Positions 1 through 8,764 of a DNA stretch of 64,000 nt are shown here, in pieces. The translations under genes and the position numbers were made by a program. A model generated the notes under the pieces. The model searched no databases and was not told the origin of the DNA. It worked only from the letters and a program-made list of their open reading frames with translations. Every line of letters starts with the position of its first letter. The first letter of the stretch is position 1. Source of the stretch: Mucilaginibacter sp. cycad4 (lineage in GTDB: Bacteria > Bacteroidota > Bacteroidia > Sphingobacteriales > Sphingobacteriaceae); the NCBI RefSeq assembly GCF_034263275.1, contig NZ_CP139559.1, forward strand, positions 3,162,001-3,226,000. Direction: 5' to 3'.

Positions 1-1485
1 GTGGATATAATATTTACGCAGGTTATTCACAATCAATCGCGCTTTTAAACCATCTGCAGATACCTTCACACCTGCTATCGGGCATTTTTCGGTATTTACC
101 GGCGGGCTGCCATATACACCATGGTATTTATAGATATAGCTTTCTACAGAATATGAAGCAATGTCTTCAGCTACTTTTTTATCAACCGGCTTGGTAAACT
201 CTATCTCAAAACCGTCGGGCATAGCACGGATAGCGCGCATCTCAAACGGAACTTTATTGTTCCATACCAATCGCTGCAATCCCATAGTGGCCTCCCCTGC
301 CGATCCCCAGCCACGGTTGGTTTCGCCAGTAGCCAATGAACCATCAGGTAACCAGGCCAGCCTTACTATGCCTGACTGGAAACCGCTTCTGAAAGCCCAG
401 GCCGCGCCCTGGTATTCGCCGTTAACTTTTTCTAAAAAGATCCTGTCTACCATGCTCTGTCCCTGGTCGCAAACCAGTAGCTGCCCCGCAAACGGACCAA
501 ATGCGCCTTCCGGGATTTTAACGATCTCGGAGTTTGAAATTCCTAAAATGCCATGAGGCAGCCAAACCGCGGGCAGTTGTAATTCAGGGATTTCCTTTTT
601 GGCCTCGAACTCCGTTTTAAATTTTTCGTTAACTATGTCCTGCGGCTTTACAGGTTGGCCATTTTTATCAAACTCTATTCGGGGATTATTTTTGGCAAAG
701 AATTGCTCGGACGTAAGTTTTAATGGCGAATTAGGCAAACCAGTCCAAACCAAACTTGAAGGATGCCCCATGAAAGCACCTTTTTTGATCGGCATAATAC
801 TGCCTGAGCCCACCCAGTCGCCCTGGTTATCTGAATACCAAAGCTCGCCATCAATCATACTGATACCGCAAGGCGAACGCAAACCGGCAGCCCATGGGAT
901 AACGGTGCCATCTTCTTTAATATTTAAAGCCCAGCCCCTGTAAGGCACAAAGCTTTTAGGGTGCCACCAATCGGGAGGGAAGCCAAGGTTCAAAGTCACA
1001 AAGAATGAGCCATCGGGCGCTATCTTAGGCCCAAAACTGTATTCATGATAATTACCCGATAATGGCCAGGCATAAATGGTTTCAAAAACATCGGCTTTGC
1101 CATCCATATTGGTATCAACCAGTTTGGTCAATTCGCCACGCTGAACCACATATAAAGCACCATCTTTCCAGGCAGCTCCCAAAACCTCATGCAACCCAGA
1201 AGCAAACTTACGGAAGAATGGGTGCTGACCAGTTGGGTTTTCGACCATAAAAATATCCCCGCGACGGGTGGTTACAGCTAAAGTACCATTAGGCAGTGTG
1301 CATAAGCCACCAACCTCAAGTATAGTACCTTCAGGCGCGGGCACTTTCATGATCTTAAAAAAGTCATCTTCTTTAGGTGATTCGGCCTGGGCAAAGGTAT
1401 TTTTGATATCGCTTAACAGCGCGATAATTACAAGCGTAAATAAAAACGTGCCCTTGTTTATCATTTGTTTTAAAGTATTGTTCAT
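1..1485 (-). CDS. Propeller dehydrogenase-like secreted protein (partial, C-terminus off window)
   Basis: Open for 495 codons from the ATG at 1483-1485 to the left edge with no stop, so the C-terminus is missing. It starts with a hydrophobic signal segment ending near an Ala-Gln (IKNTFAQA). The body has repeated blade-like motifs (GGLCTLPNGTLAV, YSDNQGDW, RLAWLPDGSLATG) of the PQQ/soluble glucose dehydrogenase-like beta-propellers. Many relatives carry a C-terminal cytochrome c, which cannot be checked here. It begins 12 bases after the stop of the DUF1080 gene, so the two are surely co-transcribed. Inference: periplasmic oxidation or binding of a sugar. Substrate and redox cofactor are unknown. 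Confidence 0.75.
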   Translation of the reverse strand, partial: MNNTLKQMINKGTFLFTLVIIALLSDIKNTFAQAESPKEDDFFKIMKVPAPEGTILEVGGLCTLPNGTLAVTTRRGDIFMVENPTGQHPFFRKFASGLHEVLGAAWKDGALYVVQRGELTKLVDTNMDGKADVFETIYAWPLSGNYHEYSFGPKIAPDGSFFVTLNLGFPPDWWHPKSFVPYRGWALNIKEDGTVIPWAAGLRSPCGISMIDGELWYSDNQGDWVGSGSIMPIKKGAFMGHPSSLVWTGLPNSPLKLTSEQFFAKNNPRIEFDKNGQPVKPQDIVNEKFKTEFEAKKEIPELQLPAVWLPHGILGISNSEIVKIPEGAFGPFAGQLLVCDQGQSMVDRIFLEKVNGEYQGAAWAFRSGFQSGIVRLAWLPDGSLATGETNRGWGSAGEATMGLQRLVWNNKVPFEMRAIRAMPDGFEIEFTKPVDKKVAEDIASYSVESYIYKYHGVYGSPPVNTEKCPIAGVKVSADGLKARLIVNNLRKYYIH

Positions 1486-1497
1486 GATCAAGGCAGC

Positions 1498-3333
1498 TTA
1501 AAAAATGATAGAATAGGTTAATTTCTTTTGGATAGGGATGATAAGCTCCTGCTTCCCTCCCGCGTCCCGAACCACAGGTTTTGCCCCAGCGGCATCGTCA
1601 ATGCGGATATAGTACGATTTATCATCAATGGCATATAATCCATTACCAAGCGTTTCGATATTGCCAGATGCCAGGTGATAAAACAGGCCGTCTACTGCAT
1701 TGGCAAGGGTTATTTCCCGGTGGATGCCCTGGCCTTTATCCATTACATTGCTGGCATCATTTACCGAAGTGCCATAAATATTGTACTTAAATGCCGGAAC
1801 ATCGTCGGCATTCAAAACATAGCCTTTTGGTTTATATCCCGTACCGGCAGTATCCAAAGCCCAGGCGGCATTGGCATCACTCAGCTTTTCGATAGCAGGT
1901 ACAGGTTTGCCAAGGTATTGTACAGAACCAGCCGGGCGAGATGAGCCATCGCCCCTGTCATGCCACATGGGGGTAGCATCTAAAAAACCACCACGCCAGA
2001 TCTCTACAATCATCCCTTTATCCAAATCGTAAGTGTAATGCAACAGTTCAGGGCTGCCCACATTTACACCATGGGTAACCCTGATGCCTCCCGGCAAATC
2101 GGAAAAACTCCGTAATACGGTGTTTGAAGTTGCATTAATCAAAATAGGATCAACAGGATCATTGTTGCTAACGTTAGCATCGCTCAATAAATACTCGCGA
2201 ATACCAGGACCTGAAACGGTAAGTCCTAAAGCCGGTTTTGCCCAATCAACAGTTTTTGAGTAGAGTAATTCAAACGGATGATCGCCGGGTTGTAACCGGA
2301 TCTTGCCCTCACCCTTGTTTTCGGTTAACGCAACCGCATCGGCGCCGTTAATACGCAATGTCCCTTTACCGCCTGGCACATTCAGTTTAAAAGCATATTC
2401 ACCAGCTTCTTTAACTTGTATATTACCTGTATAACGAATCAAAAAATCATTGCTTAGCTTACTTTGGTTTGATGACAATACGGACGAGGCCCCCTCAGAT
2501 TCGGGTTTTAGTTTCTTATAACCATTACCCGCTATATCACCACCCTTATAAACCCAATATTTCAAATTTGAAAGTACTGGATGCGGTTTATCATAGCTGA
2601 TTATCTGAATATTCCGGAAGGCTACCGGCCCATGATCGCCCTGCAAACGCAGCGGACCGGTGGCCGACTCCTTATTGTCAAAAGCACCGCGGGTTGGCCC
2701 GGCAAGCTCTACATTATCCTGGATCAAAACACCGTTCAACCAAACGTAAAGCACCTTGGCATTGCTGATCTTTTGCCCGTTGCCATCAAAACGCGGCGCC
2801 TGGAACGAAATTTTCATGTGCTGCCACAAACCCGGCGCACGGCTGGCATTTTGTCTTGGCGCATGGCCATCGTAGCCCTGCTGTCCTTCGGGCTTGCTAT
2901 CGTCCCAGCGTTCGTAAATACCGCCGTTGTCTCCCGATTTTGGGTTTACTGTTCCCCAGCTATCCAGCAGTTGAATCTCGTAACGTCCCTGCAAATAAAT
3001 GCCGGAGTTTGAGCTTTTAGCCATCATATAATCGAGCTCCAAATCGGCATCTCCGTAAACAGCTTTGGTAAAAAGGTCTTTCGCACCTTTTTTGCCAGGC
3101 AGGTTTACCAAAATTCCGTTGCCATCTTTAATGGTGAAAACCTCATCCTGTACAATATCAGCCTGTGCGCTGGCTGCTACTTTCCAGTTGGGTGACGGAT
3201 TATCAAAAAAAGAAAGATCATTAAGAGATACCGTGTTTTGCGCCCGGAGTTGCTGGCAACCGAGCAGGCAAACACATGCTATCCAAAACTTTTTTCTGCC
3301 GAAGAGTTTAGGAGATTGATTAAAGCAATGCAT
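1498..3333 (-). CDS. DUF1080 (3-keto-disaccharide hydrolase family) protein with PA14-like module
   Basis: 611 residues. A signal peptide (about 1-31) is followed by a concanavalin-like DUF1080 domain (about 35-250) with the typical SGIYLQGRYEIQLLDSW stretch near residue 110 and a closing FRNIQI strand. A PA14/CBM-like module follows (about 258-385; GEYAFKLNVPGGKGTLRING). The last 200 residues (WRGGFLDATPMWHDRGDGSS) form a further unnamed domain often seen beside propeller dehydrogenases. Pfam names DUF1080 3-keto-disaccharide hydrolase; activity on 3-keto sugars is known for some members and only inferred here. It is first of a two-gene unit with the propeller protein downstream. A shorter, single-domain paralogue lies at 53353-54123. 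Confidence 0.85.
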   Translation of the reverse strand: MHCFNQSPKLFGRKKFWIACVCLLGCQQLRAQNTVSLNDLSFFDNPSPNWKVAASAQADIVQDEVFTIKDGNGILVNLPGKKGAKDLFTKAVYGDADLELDYMMAKSSNSGIYLQGRYEIQLLDSWGTVNPKSGDNGGIYERWDDSKPEGQQGYDGHAPRQNASRAPGLWQHMKISFQAPRFDGNGQKISNAKVLYVWLNGVLIQDNVELAGPTRGAFDNKESATGPLRLQGDHGPVAFRNIQIISYDKPHPVLSNLKYWVYKGGDIAGNGYKKLKPESEGASSVLSSNQSKLSNDFLIRYTGNIQVKEAGEYAFKLNVPGGKGTLRINGADAVALTENKGEGKIRLQPGDHPFELLYSKTVDWAKPALGLTVSGPGIREYLLSDANVSNNDPVDPILINATSNTVLRSFSDLPGGIRVTHGVNVGSPELLHYTYDLDKGMIVEIWRGGFLDATPMWHDRGDGSSRPAGSVQYLGKPVPAIEKLSDANAAWALDTAGTGYKPKGYVLNADDVPAFKYNIYGTSVNDASNVMDKGQGIHREITLANAVDGLFYHLASGNIETLGNGLYAIDDKSYYIRIDDAAGAKPVVRDAGGKQELIIPIQKKLTYSIIF

Positions 3334-3484
3334 TGATTTTTAATTATAATATGGTTTATTGGCTAAAGCGCATAATAATGCGGCCTTACATTAGCAACGC
3401 AAGATAATTAATTTACGCAATCGATTACGAAAAATATTTTAATCATTATGCGGCATAATTTTTCCCGGGGGTAAAATACCTAAT

Positions 3485-4186
3485 TTACCGCCTTTGATTA
3501 CCCTTGTCATCAAAAACGGTAACGCTTAGCATTTTGTCATTAAGCTGTATAAACCTTGCTGATTGCGACAAAAAAGATGAGCCAAAATAAAATTCCTGTC
3601 GCGAGGTTTTGCCGTTTTTATATTTGATCAGGGCATAAACATCATTGGCCTTTACCGGGATAGTTTTTGTTTTATTTTCTGATCTGAAAATTTTTAAAAC
3701 ATCTTTATGCTGACTGGCGGCCAATATTACCTGCCCATTTTTATCGCGGAACTTTACCAGGGCCTTACCATCCCCCGGAATATAAATACCGCTTTGCATA
3801 ATACTTAACGGTTTAAAGTTGCCTTTGCCGTCACCTTTCAGCATTAAACCGTTGAGCGCATCATAACGCCCGATAGTAGCATCACTGCCATAATCGTTAC
3901 CATTGATAACTACATCGAGGTTTCCATCTCCATCAAAATCACCGGTTTCCATACCGTTTAATACCGAAACCTGGACTTCAACCGGCAGCGGGATAGCAGT
4001 AAATTTGCCATTGCCATCATTTCTTAAAAAGCATGATTGTAACGTATTGGCTTTCAGCCGTAGTGCCCCGCTCTTTTGTTCAGGTGAAAGCACCTCATCC
4101 ATAGTTGCCAAAGCATACGAGCGATAATTGGTAAACTTTTTTCTCATGCTGATCATTTGCTTCAGCATATCATCGCGACCGTACAT
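3485..4186 (-). CDS. C-terminal part of FG-GAP/ASPIC-UnbV lipoprotein (after frameshift)
   Basis: 233 residues beginning MYGRDDMLKQMISMRKKF. It has no signal peptide and no start of its own that looks used. Its first residues continue, in another frame, the end of the 961-residue upstream reading frame (overlap 4162-4186). Intact relatives read ...KEFPMYGRDDM, and here the KEFPM stretch is present on the DNA but in the second frame. It contains one more FG-GAP calcium-loop repeat (GDFDGDGNLDVVI) and a closing beta-rich domain. One missing base around 4190-4210 would restore a protein of about 1190 residues. Confidence 0.8.
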   Translation of the reverse strand: MYGRDDMLKQMISMRKKFTNYRSYALATMDEVLSPEQKSGALRLKANTLQSCFLRNDGNGKFTAIPLPVEVQVSVLNGMETGDFDGDGNLDVVINGNDYGSDATIGRYDALNGLMLKGDGKGNFKPLSIMQSGIYIPGDGKALVKFRDKNGQVILAASQHKDVLKIFRSENKTKTIPVKANDVYALIKYKNGKTSRQEFYFGSSFLSQSARFIQLNDKMLSVTVFDDKGNQRR

Positions 4187-7047
4187 AGGAAATTCTTTCT
4201 TGTCCCCTTTTCATCAGGCAGAAAAATAGACGGAATCGCGCTGTAGATGCCACTCTTATCAAATTCTTTAGCTGTAATGCAAACAGGATATTGTTCACTG
4301 GCTTTAATCAGGCTATTCTCGCCCAGATTCCCTACAATATAATCCGTGCGACCAGTATGCCTGAAATCTCCGGCCACTAACGAGTTCCACCAGCCCAGCT
4401 TATTGCCCAGGCCGGATTGAGCCGTGGTATTAACAAACTTACCATGCTCATTTTTAAGGAATGTTACCGGCATCCATTCGCCGGCCATGATCAGGTCGGG
4501 CCAGCCGTCGTTGTCATAATCGGTAAACAGGGCATCGCAAATCATGCCTATGTTTTTCAAAGCCGGGGCTACCTGTGCTGTAACATCCGTAAATTTTGCA
4601 TGGCCATTTTCGCCATCGTTCCGTAAAATAAAACTCGAAACCGGGTTGGGGTATTTCCATGGTTCAACCCTGCCTGATACAAACAGGTCGGGCTTGCCAT
4701 CTTTATTATAATCACAAGCCCGTACGCAAAGTTTGCTGGTGAGGTTTGAAGGCAAAGCATCAGCACTAAGCGTAAAATTGCCTTTGCCATCATTGATATA
4801 AAGCCTGTCCTGGTATTCAGGGCCATTTGCTGCAAATTCGTAACCTCCACTGGCTGCATATAAATCAAGCTTGCCATCGCCGTTGGCATCAAAAAGCAAC
4901 AAACCTTCATCTTGAAAATTATGGGCAGGATTAATATTGCCTGTTAACAGGTTGCGGCGGTTAAATTTACCATCGGGCATCTGGAAAAAAACCTGCGCCT
5001 GATCGTACGCGGTGCCGCCGATGACCAAATCGTCAAAGCCATTGCCGTCGATATCCCCTACAGCCAAAGCCGGATTATACTCCGAAAGTTTATGCGGCAG
5101 TAGTTTCTGGATATTAAAATCAAGAAAACCGCTTCCCTTGTTGGTATAATGGATCCCTATGGAGTCTGTTACTTCTTTAAACAAGGCATTTGCGGCTATT
5201 TGCGGCTGAATCAGGTAATAAGATTCCTTCGCATTATTTATATCAACCTTTATTTGTTGATCTGTTTTTACGTTAGTCAGCTTTTCTCTTTTACCGTTCG
5301 GCCATTTGATCAACACCGAATCTACCGAGGTAACTTTACCCAAACCGAAATGCGCGATACTCTGTACCGATGAAATATATCCCCGGTAGGGATCGTTTTC
5401 ATATACCTGTTTTTTGTCTTTATCATAAAAGATCTCAACCGTAGCACCTAAGCCGTTAATATTTTGCTTATCCCCTTTAAAACTTATTTGCAGGTAGTGG
5501 GTTTTATCAAGCTTATTTTTATCATCGCGCGATGTATTGCGGTAAACCAGCGCCTCGTCATTGATATTATTTACCACCATATCCATGGCGCCATCATTAT
5601 CCAGATCGGCGTATACAGCCCCGTTTGAAAAAGTTGGCAGGCTTAAGCCCCAGTCCTTACTTACATCGCTGAAGGTAAGGTTACCGTTATTTACAAAAGC
5701 ATAGTTATGCAGCTTGATTTCGGGAATCTGATCCAAAACTTTTTGTTTGGAGGTAACGGCGTAGGCCTGCTCACGGTAGGTCATGAAGTCATGGTCTGAC
5801 ACATCTTTAGGGAAGCCGTTAGTTACGATCATATCCCGGTAGCCGTCGTTGTTAAAATCGATGATCAGCGGTGTCCAGCTCCAATCGGTTTGGGCAATGC
5901 CGCTTAAAAAACCTATTTCGCTAAAAGCAGGAGTGCCAATAGCACCATTCTGCCCTAAACGCGGCCCCTGGTTTAATTGCAGGGTATTGCGCACGTACTG
6001 ATATTGTGTACCATAAATATCAAAGTTTTGATAGGTTTGGTAACTGTTAGGGCCGAGGATCATCTTTTTGCGATAGTTATCCTCCGGGTTCATATCCAGT
6101 TCAACCACATCGGGCAAACCGTCGTTATTGATATCGATAACATCCTGCCCCATGGCGTTGTAGGATGTATGTTTGAAATATTCTTTGGTACGATTGATGA
6201 AAGTACCGTCATGGTTGTTGATGTACAGGATGTTGTTTGATATAAAATCATCCGATACATAAATGTCTTTCCACCCGTCGTTGTTAAAATCGACAGTTGT
6301 GGCTGCATGGCCGTAGCCATCCAGGTTAATACCTGCCTGCGCAGATACATCATGAAATACACCGTGCTGTAATTTCTCATCCCAATCGTTACGGTATAAT
6401 CTTCCGCGGCTATGGTTTGCCGTATAATTTGAATTTCCGAATAAATTTGGGTTATAACTTGCTGTGGCGCTGTTTACCGTAAGGTACATATCCAGGTCGC
6501 CATCATTATCATAGTCAAAAAAGCTGGCCATGGTTGATTGTGCCCCTGCTTCCAGACCGTATTCTGAAGCCTCATCTTTAAAATGAGGAATCCCATCGCT
6601 GCCCTTCCCCTGGTTAACGTATAGTATGTTCCGCCTTTTCAGCGAATCTTTGGTAATGGTATTACAAACGTAAAGATCCGGTAATCCATCATTGTTGATA
6701 TCAACTACAGCAACACCCCTTCCCCATCGGCCCGCGCCATTTACGCCGGCGGCATCGGTGACATCTTCAAATTTAAAATCACCTTTATTGAGGTATAACT
6801 TGCTTGACACCATGTTGCCCGTAAAGTATAAATCGGGTAAGCCATCACCATTAAAATCGCCAACCCCTACGCCCCCGCCGTTATAAATATTCACCAGGTC
6901 TAAGGGGTTTATCGAATCGTTTTCGATAATCTCATTTTTAAAATGAATACCGGAATGCGAAGATGAAACCTGCTGAAAAAGTGAAGGCTTTTTACAGGAG
7001 AATAAGGCAGATGAACATAGTATAACGATGGATAAAATTTTCTTCAT
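4162..7047 (-). CDS. FG-GAP/VCBS repeat lipoprotein with ASPIC/UnbV domain (frameshifted)
   Basis: 961 residues as read. The N-terminus is a lipoprotein signal with the lipobox Cys at residue 18 (ALFSCKK). It carries many EF-hand-like calcium loops of the FG-GAP/VCBS type (DFNGDGLPDLYF, DINNDGLPDLYV, DYDNDGDLDMYL and others), with an ASPIC/UnbV domain near residues 530-595. These build a surface beta-propeller; such lipoproteins often sit next to SusC/SusD in Bacteroidota and are thought to bind glycan. The frame ends abruptly in LCTVAMIC, and the rest of the protein continues at 3485-4186 in another frame. It lies 70 bases downstream of SusD, behind a terminator-like hairpin. Confidence 0.9.
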   Translation of the reverse strand: MKKILSIVILCSSALFSCKKPSLFQQVSSSHSGIHFKNEIIENDSINPLDLVNIYNGGGVGVGDFNGDGLPDLYFTGNMVSSKLYLNKGDFKFEDVTDAAGVNGAGRWGRGVAVVDINNDGLPDLYVCNTITKDSLKRRNILYVNQGKGSDGIPHFKDEASEYGLEAGAQSTMASFFDYDNDGDLDMYLTVNSATASYNPNLFGNSNYTANHSRGRLYRNDWDEKLQHGVFHDVSAQAGINLDGYGHAATTVDFNNDGWKDIYVSDDFISNNILYINNHDGTFINRTKEYFKHTSYNAMGQDVIDINNDGLPDVVELDMNPEDNYRKKMILGPNSYQTYQNFDIYGTQYQYVRNTLQLNQGPRLGQNGAIGTPAFSEIGFLSGIAQTDWSWTPLIIDFNNDGYRDMIVTNGFPKDVSDHDFMTYREQAYAVTSKQKVLDQIPEIKLHNYAFVNNGNLTFSDVSKDWGLSLPTFSNGAVYADLDNDGAMDMVVNNINDEALVYRNTSRDDKNKLDKTHYLQISFKGDKQNINGLGATVEIFYDKDKKQVYENDPYRGYISSVQSIAHFGLGKVTSVDSVLIKWPNGKREKLTNVKTDQQIKVDINNAKESYYLIQPQIAANALFKEVTDSIGIHYTNKGSGFLDFNIQKLLPHKLSEYNPALAVGDIDGNGFDDLVIGGTAYDQAQVFFQMPDGKFNRRNLLTGNINPAHNFQDEGLLLFDANGDGKLDLYAASGGYEFAANGPEYQDRLYINDGKGNFTLSADALPSNLTSKLCVRACDYNKDGKPDLFVSGRVEPWKYPNPVSSFILRNDGENGHAKFTDVTAQVAPALKNIGMICDALFTDYDNDGWPDLIMAGEWMPVTFLKNEHGKFVNTTAQSGLGNKLGWWNSLVAGDFRHTGRTDYIVGNLGENSLIKASEQYPVCITAKEFDKSGIYSAIPSIFLPDEKGTRKNFLCTVAMIC

Positions 7048-7070
7048 CGACGAAACTTATAATAGTAAAA

Positions 7071-7096
7071 GGGTTTCTCCCGGTTGGAAGAAACCC
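7071..7096 (-). terminator. Terminator-like hairpin after SusD
   Basis: GGGTTTCT at 7071-7078 pairs with AGAAACCC at 7089-7096 across a 10-base loop. On the minus strand the stem is followed by a short T-rich tail (CTTTTACTATT). It would end or attenuate SusC/SusD transcription before the FG-GAP lipoprotein gene. Confidence 0.6.
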
Positions 7097-7117
7097 TCTT
7101 AGCAAAAACAAACTATA

Positions 7118-8737
7118 TTAATAACCCGGGTTTTGAGTTAAATTAGGGTTAAGGCCTATTTCAAACTGAGGGATAGGATACAATTCACGACCGGCAGGTA
7201 TAGTTACACCGTACACATTCTTAACAAATTCGGTAGCTACACCAGCTCTCCTCAAATCATAAAAAGTTGAATACTCACCGGATAATTCGTGTCTGTATTC
7301 ACTGTAAATCATTTGCAAAGGATCAGTTATAATTTTACCATCGCTAATGAAAGTTGCCGGAGCAGAGCCACCAAAAGCACGGTCACGGACCTGTTTCAAG
7401 GTAGCCAATGCCCCAGCGGCATCGCCTGTACGGGCCTGGCATTCAGCCTTGCTTAACAAAACTTCGCCATAACGCAACAGAACCTGGTTTTGAGCGCCAA
7501 AGATCGTTTGATCGCCTGAGTTACCTACCAATGTAGGATCTCTCCAGAATTTTTCGTTATAATAACCGGTTCTCAACTGCGTGTTATCCGAGCCAACCCA
7601 TGGGCGTGTTTTTGTACCGCAGGTATTGATGATCTTTCCATCATCACCGGTATATTTCGCTTTTACAGCTGGATCTGTGCTTGCAAAACCAGATATTACC
7701 AGCGGGTATGATTTAATACCGCCACGCGCTTTTATGCCCGGACTTGGATTTTCATCGCCTGGACCAATAACGGTAGCAATCCTACGTAAATCACCGTCCT
7801 GAAAAGAACTTGCCAATGCAGAATTAGCATAATCATAACCAAAATTGGTTACCTCCTCAGGCATACCAAAGGTGCTGATCCAGGCAACTTCATTACTTGC
7901 TCCCCAGCTTTGAGTACCGGCTACATCAAACTGTACTTCAAACAGCGACTCAGCGTTGTTTTGCTTGTCGTACTCATTTACATCAATGAAATTAGGCAAC
8001 AAGGTATACTTGCCTGTTAACTGATTGTATGAAGCTAAAGCATCTGCATATTTTTTAAGCCACATTTGCGCTGCTCCTAAATAACCTAAAGCGGCACCTT
8101 TGGTTGCGCGGCCTTTTTCCTTATCATCCAGTTGTTCTTTCCATGGTAACAAACCTGCTGCGGCTGTTAAATCAGAAACAACCTGGGTAAATACCTGATC
8201 CTGCGTGCTCCTTGGCGTTAAACCAAGGTTGGTACCGTCTTTTAATTCTAACGGAACACCACCAAAACTTGCGGCCAGATAATAGTAAGTCATGCCGCGT
8301 AAAAAGTAAACTTCACCGGTTAACCTATCAGCAAGGGCTGCGGTTAACACACCATTAGCTTTCATTTTTGCTATGATAGGCAGCGCCGAGTTTGCGCGGG
8401 CTATACCAACATAAGCACGAGTCCAGAACACTTCGATAGCGCCAAATGTTGAGGGAATTGCGTAGGTATTATAGAACCTGTCGTTACCCCAGTTAAAAAA
8501 GTCATGCGATTGAAAATTTGCATAATACCAAATTGACTTTTTTAACAGATCGGCATTTTGATAGGTATCATAAATAGCGTTTACAAGGGCAATGCCATCG
8601 GCTGGTTTATCAAACAAAGTGGTTGCCGTAGGGTGCTGTGAATCGGTTTGATCCAAAAAGTTTTTCTTACAGCTCAATGGAAGCAATACTGCCAGTCCAA
8701 CTGAAAGTACGTATATATATTTCTTGTTGAATTTCAT
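7118..8737 (-). CDS. SusD/RagB family nutrient-binding outer-membrane lipoprotein
   Basis: 539 residues. Lipoprotein signal with Cys 23 (LPLSCKK), then the SusD-like TPR fold: N-terminal helices typical of SusD-like_3 (YDTYQNADLL...) and the C-terminal RagB/SusD signature (RYGEVLLSKAECQARTGD, then ALATLKQVRDRA and YSEYRHELSGE). It caps the SusC channel and captures substrate at the cell surface. Its start is 27 bases after the SusC stop, so the two form one transcription unit. The substrate cannot be read from sequence; the neighbouring DUF1080 and propeller proteins suggest a glycoside. Confidence 0.95.
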   Translation of the reverse strand: MKFNKKYIYVLSVGLAVLLPLSCKKNFLDQTDSQHPTATTLFDKPADGIALVNAIYDTYQNADLLKKSIWYYANFQSHDFFNWGNDRFYNTYAIPSTFGAIEVFWTRAYVGIARANSALPIIAKMKANGVLTAALADRLTGEVYFLRGMTYYYLAASFGGVPLELKDGTNLGLTPRSTQDQVFTQVVSDLTAAAGLLPWKEQLDDKEKGRATKGAALGYLGAAQMWLKKYADALASYNQLTGKYTLLPNFIDVNEYDKQNNAESLFEVQFDVAGTQSWGASNEVAWISTFGMPEEVTNFGYDYANSALASSFQDGDLRRIATVIGPGDENPSPGIKARGGIKSYPLVISGFASTDPAVKAKYTGDDGKIINTCGTKTRPWVGSDNTQLRTGYYNEKFWRDPTLVGNSGDQTIFGAQNQVLLRYGEVLLSKAECQARTGDAAGALATLKQVRDRAFGGSAPATFISDGKIITDPLQMIYSEYRHELSGEYSTFYDLRRAGVATEFVKNVYGVTIPAGRELYPIPQFEIGLNPNLTQNPGY

Positions 8738-8764
8738 TTCTTTACTGTTATGTTAAATGTTTAG

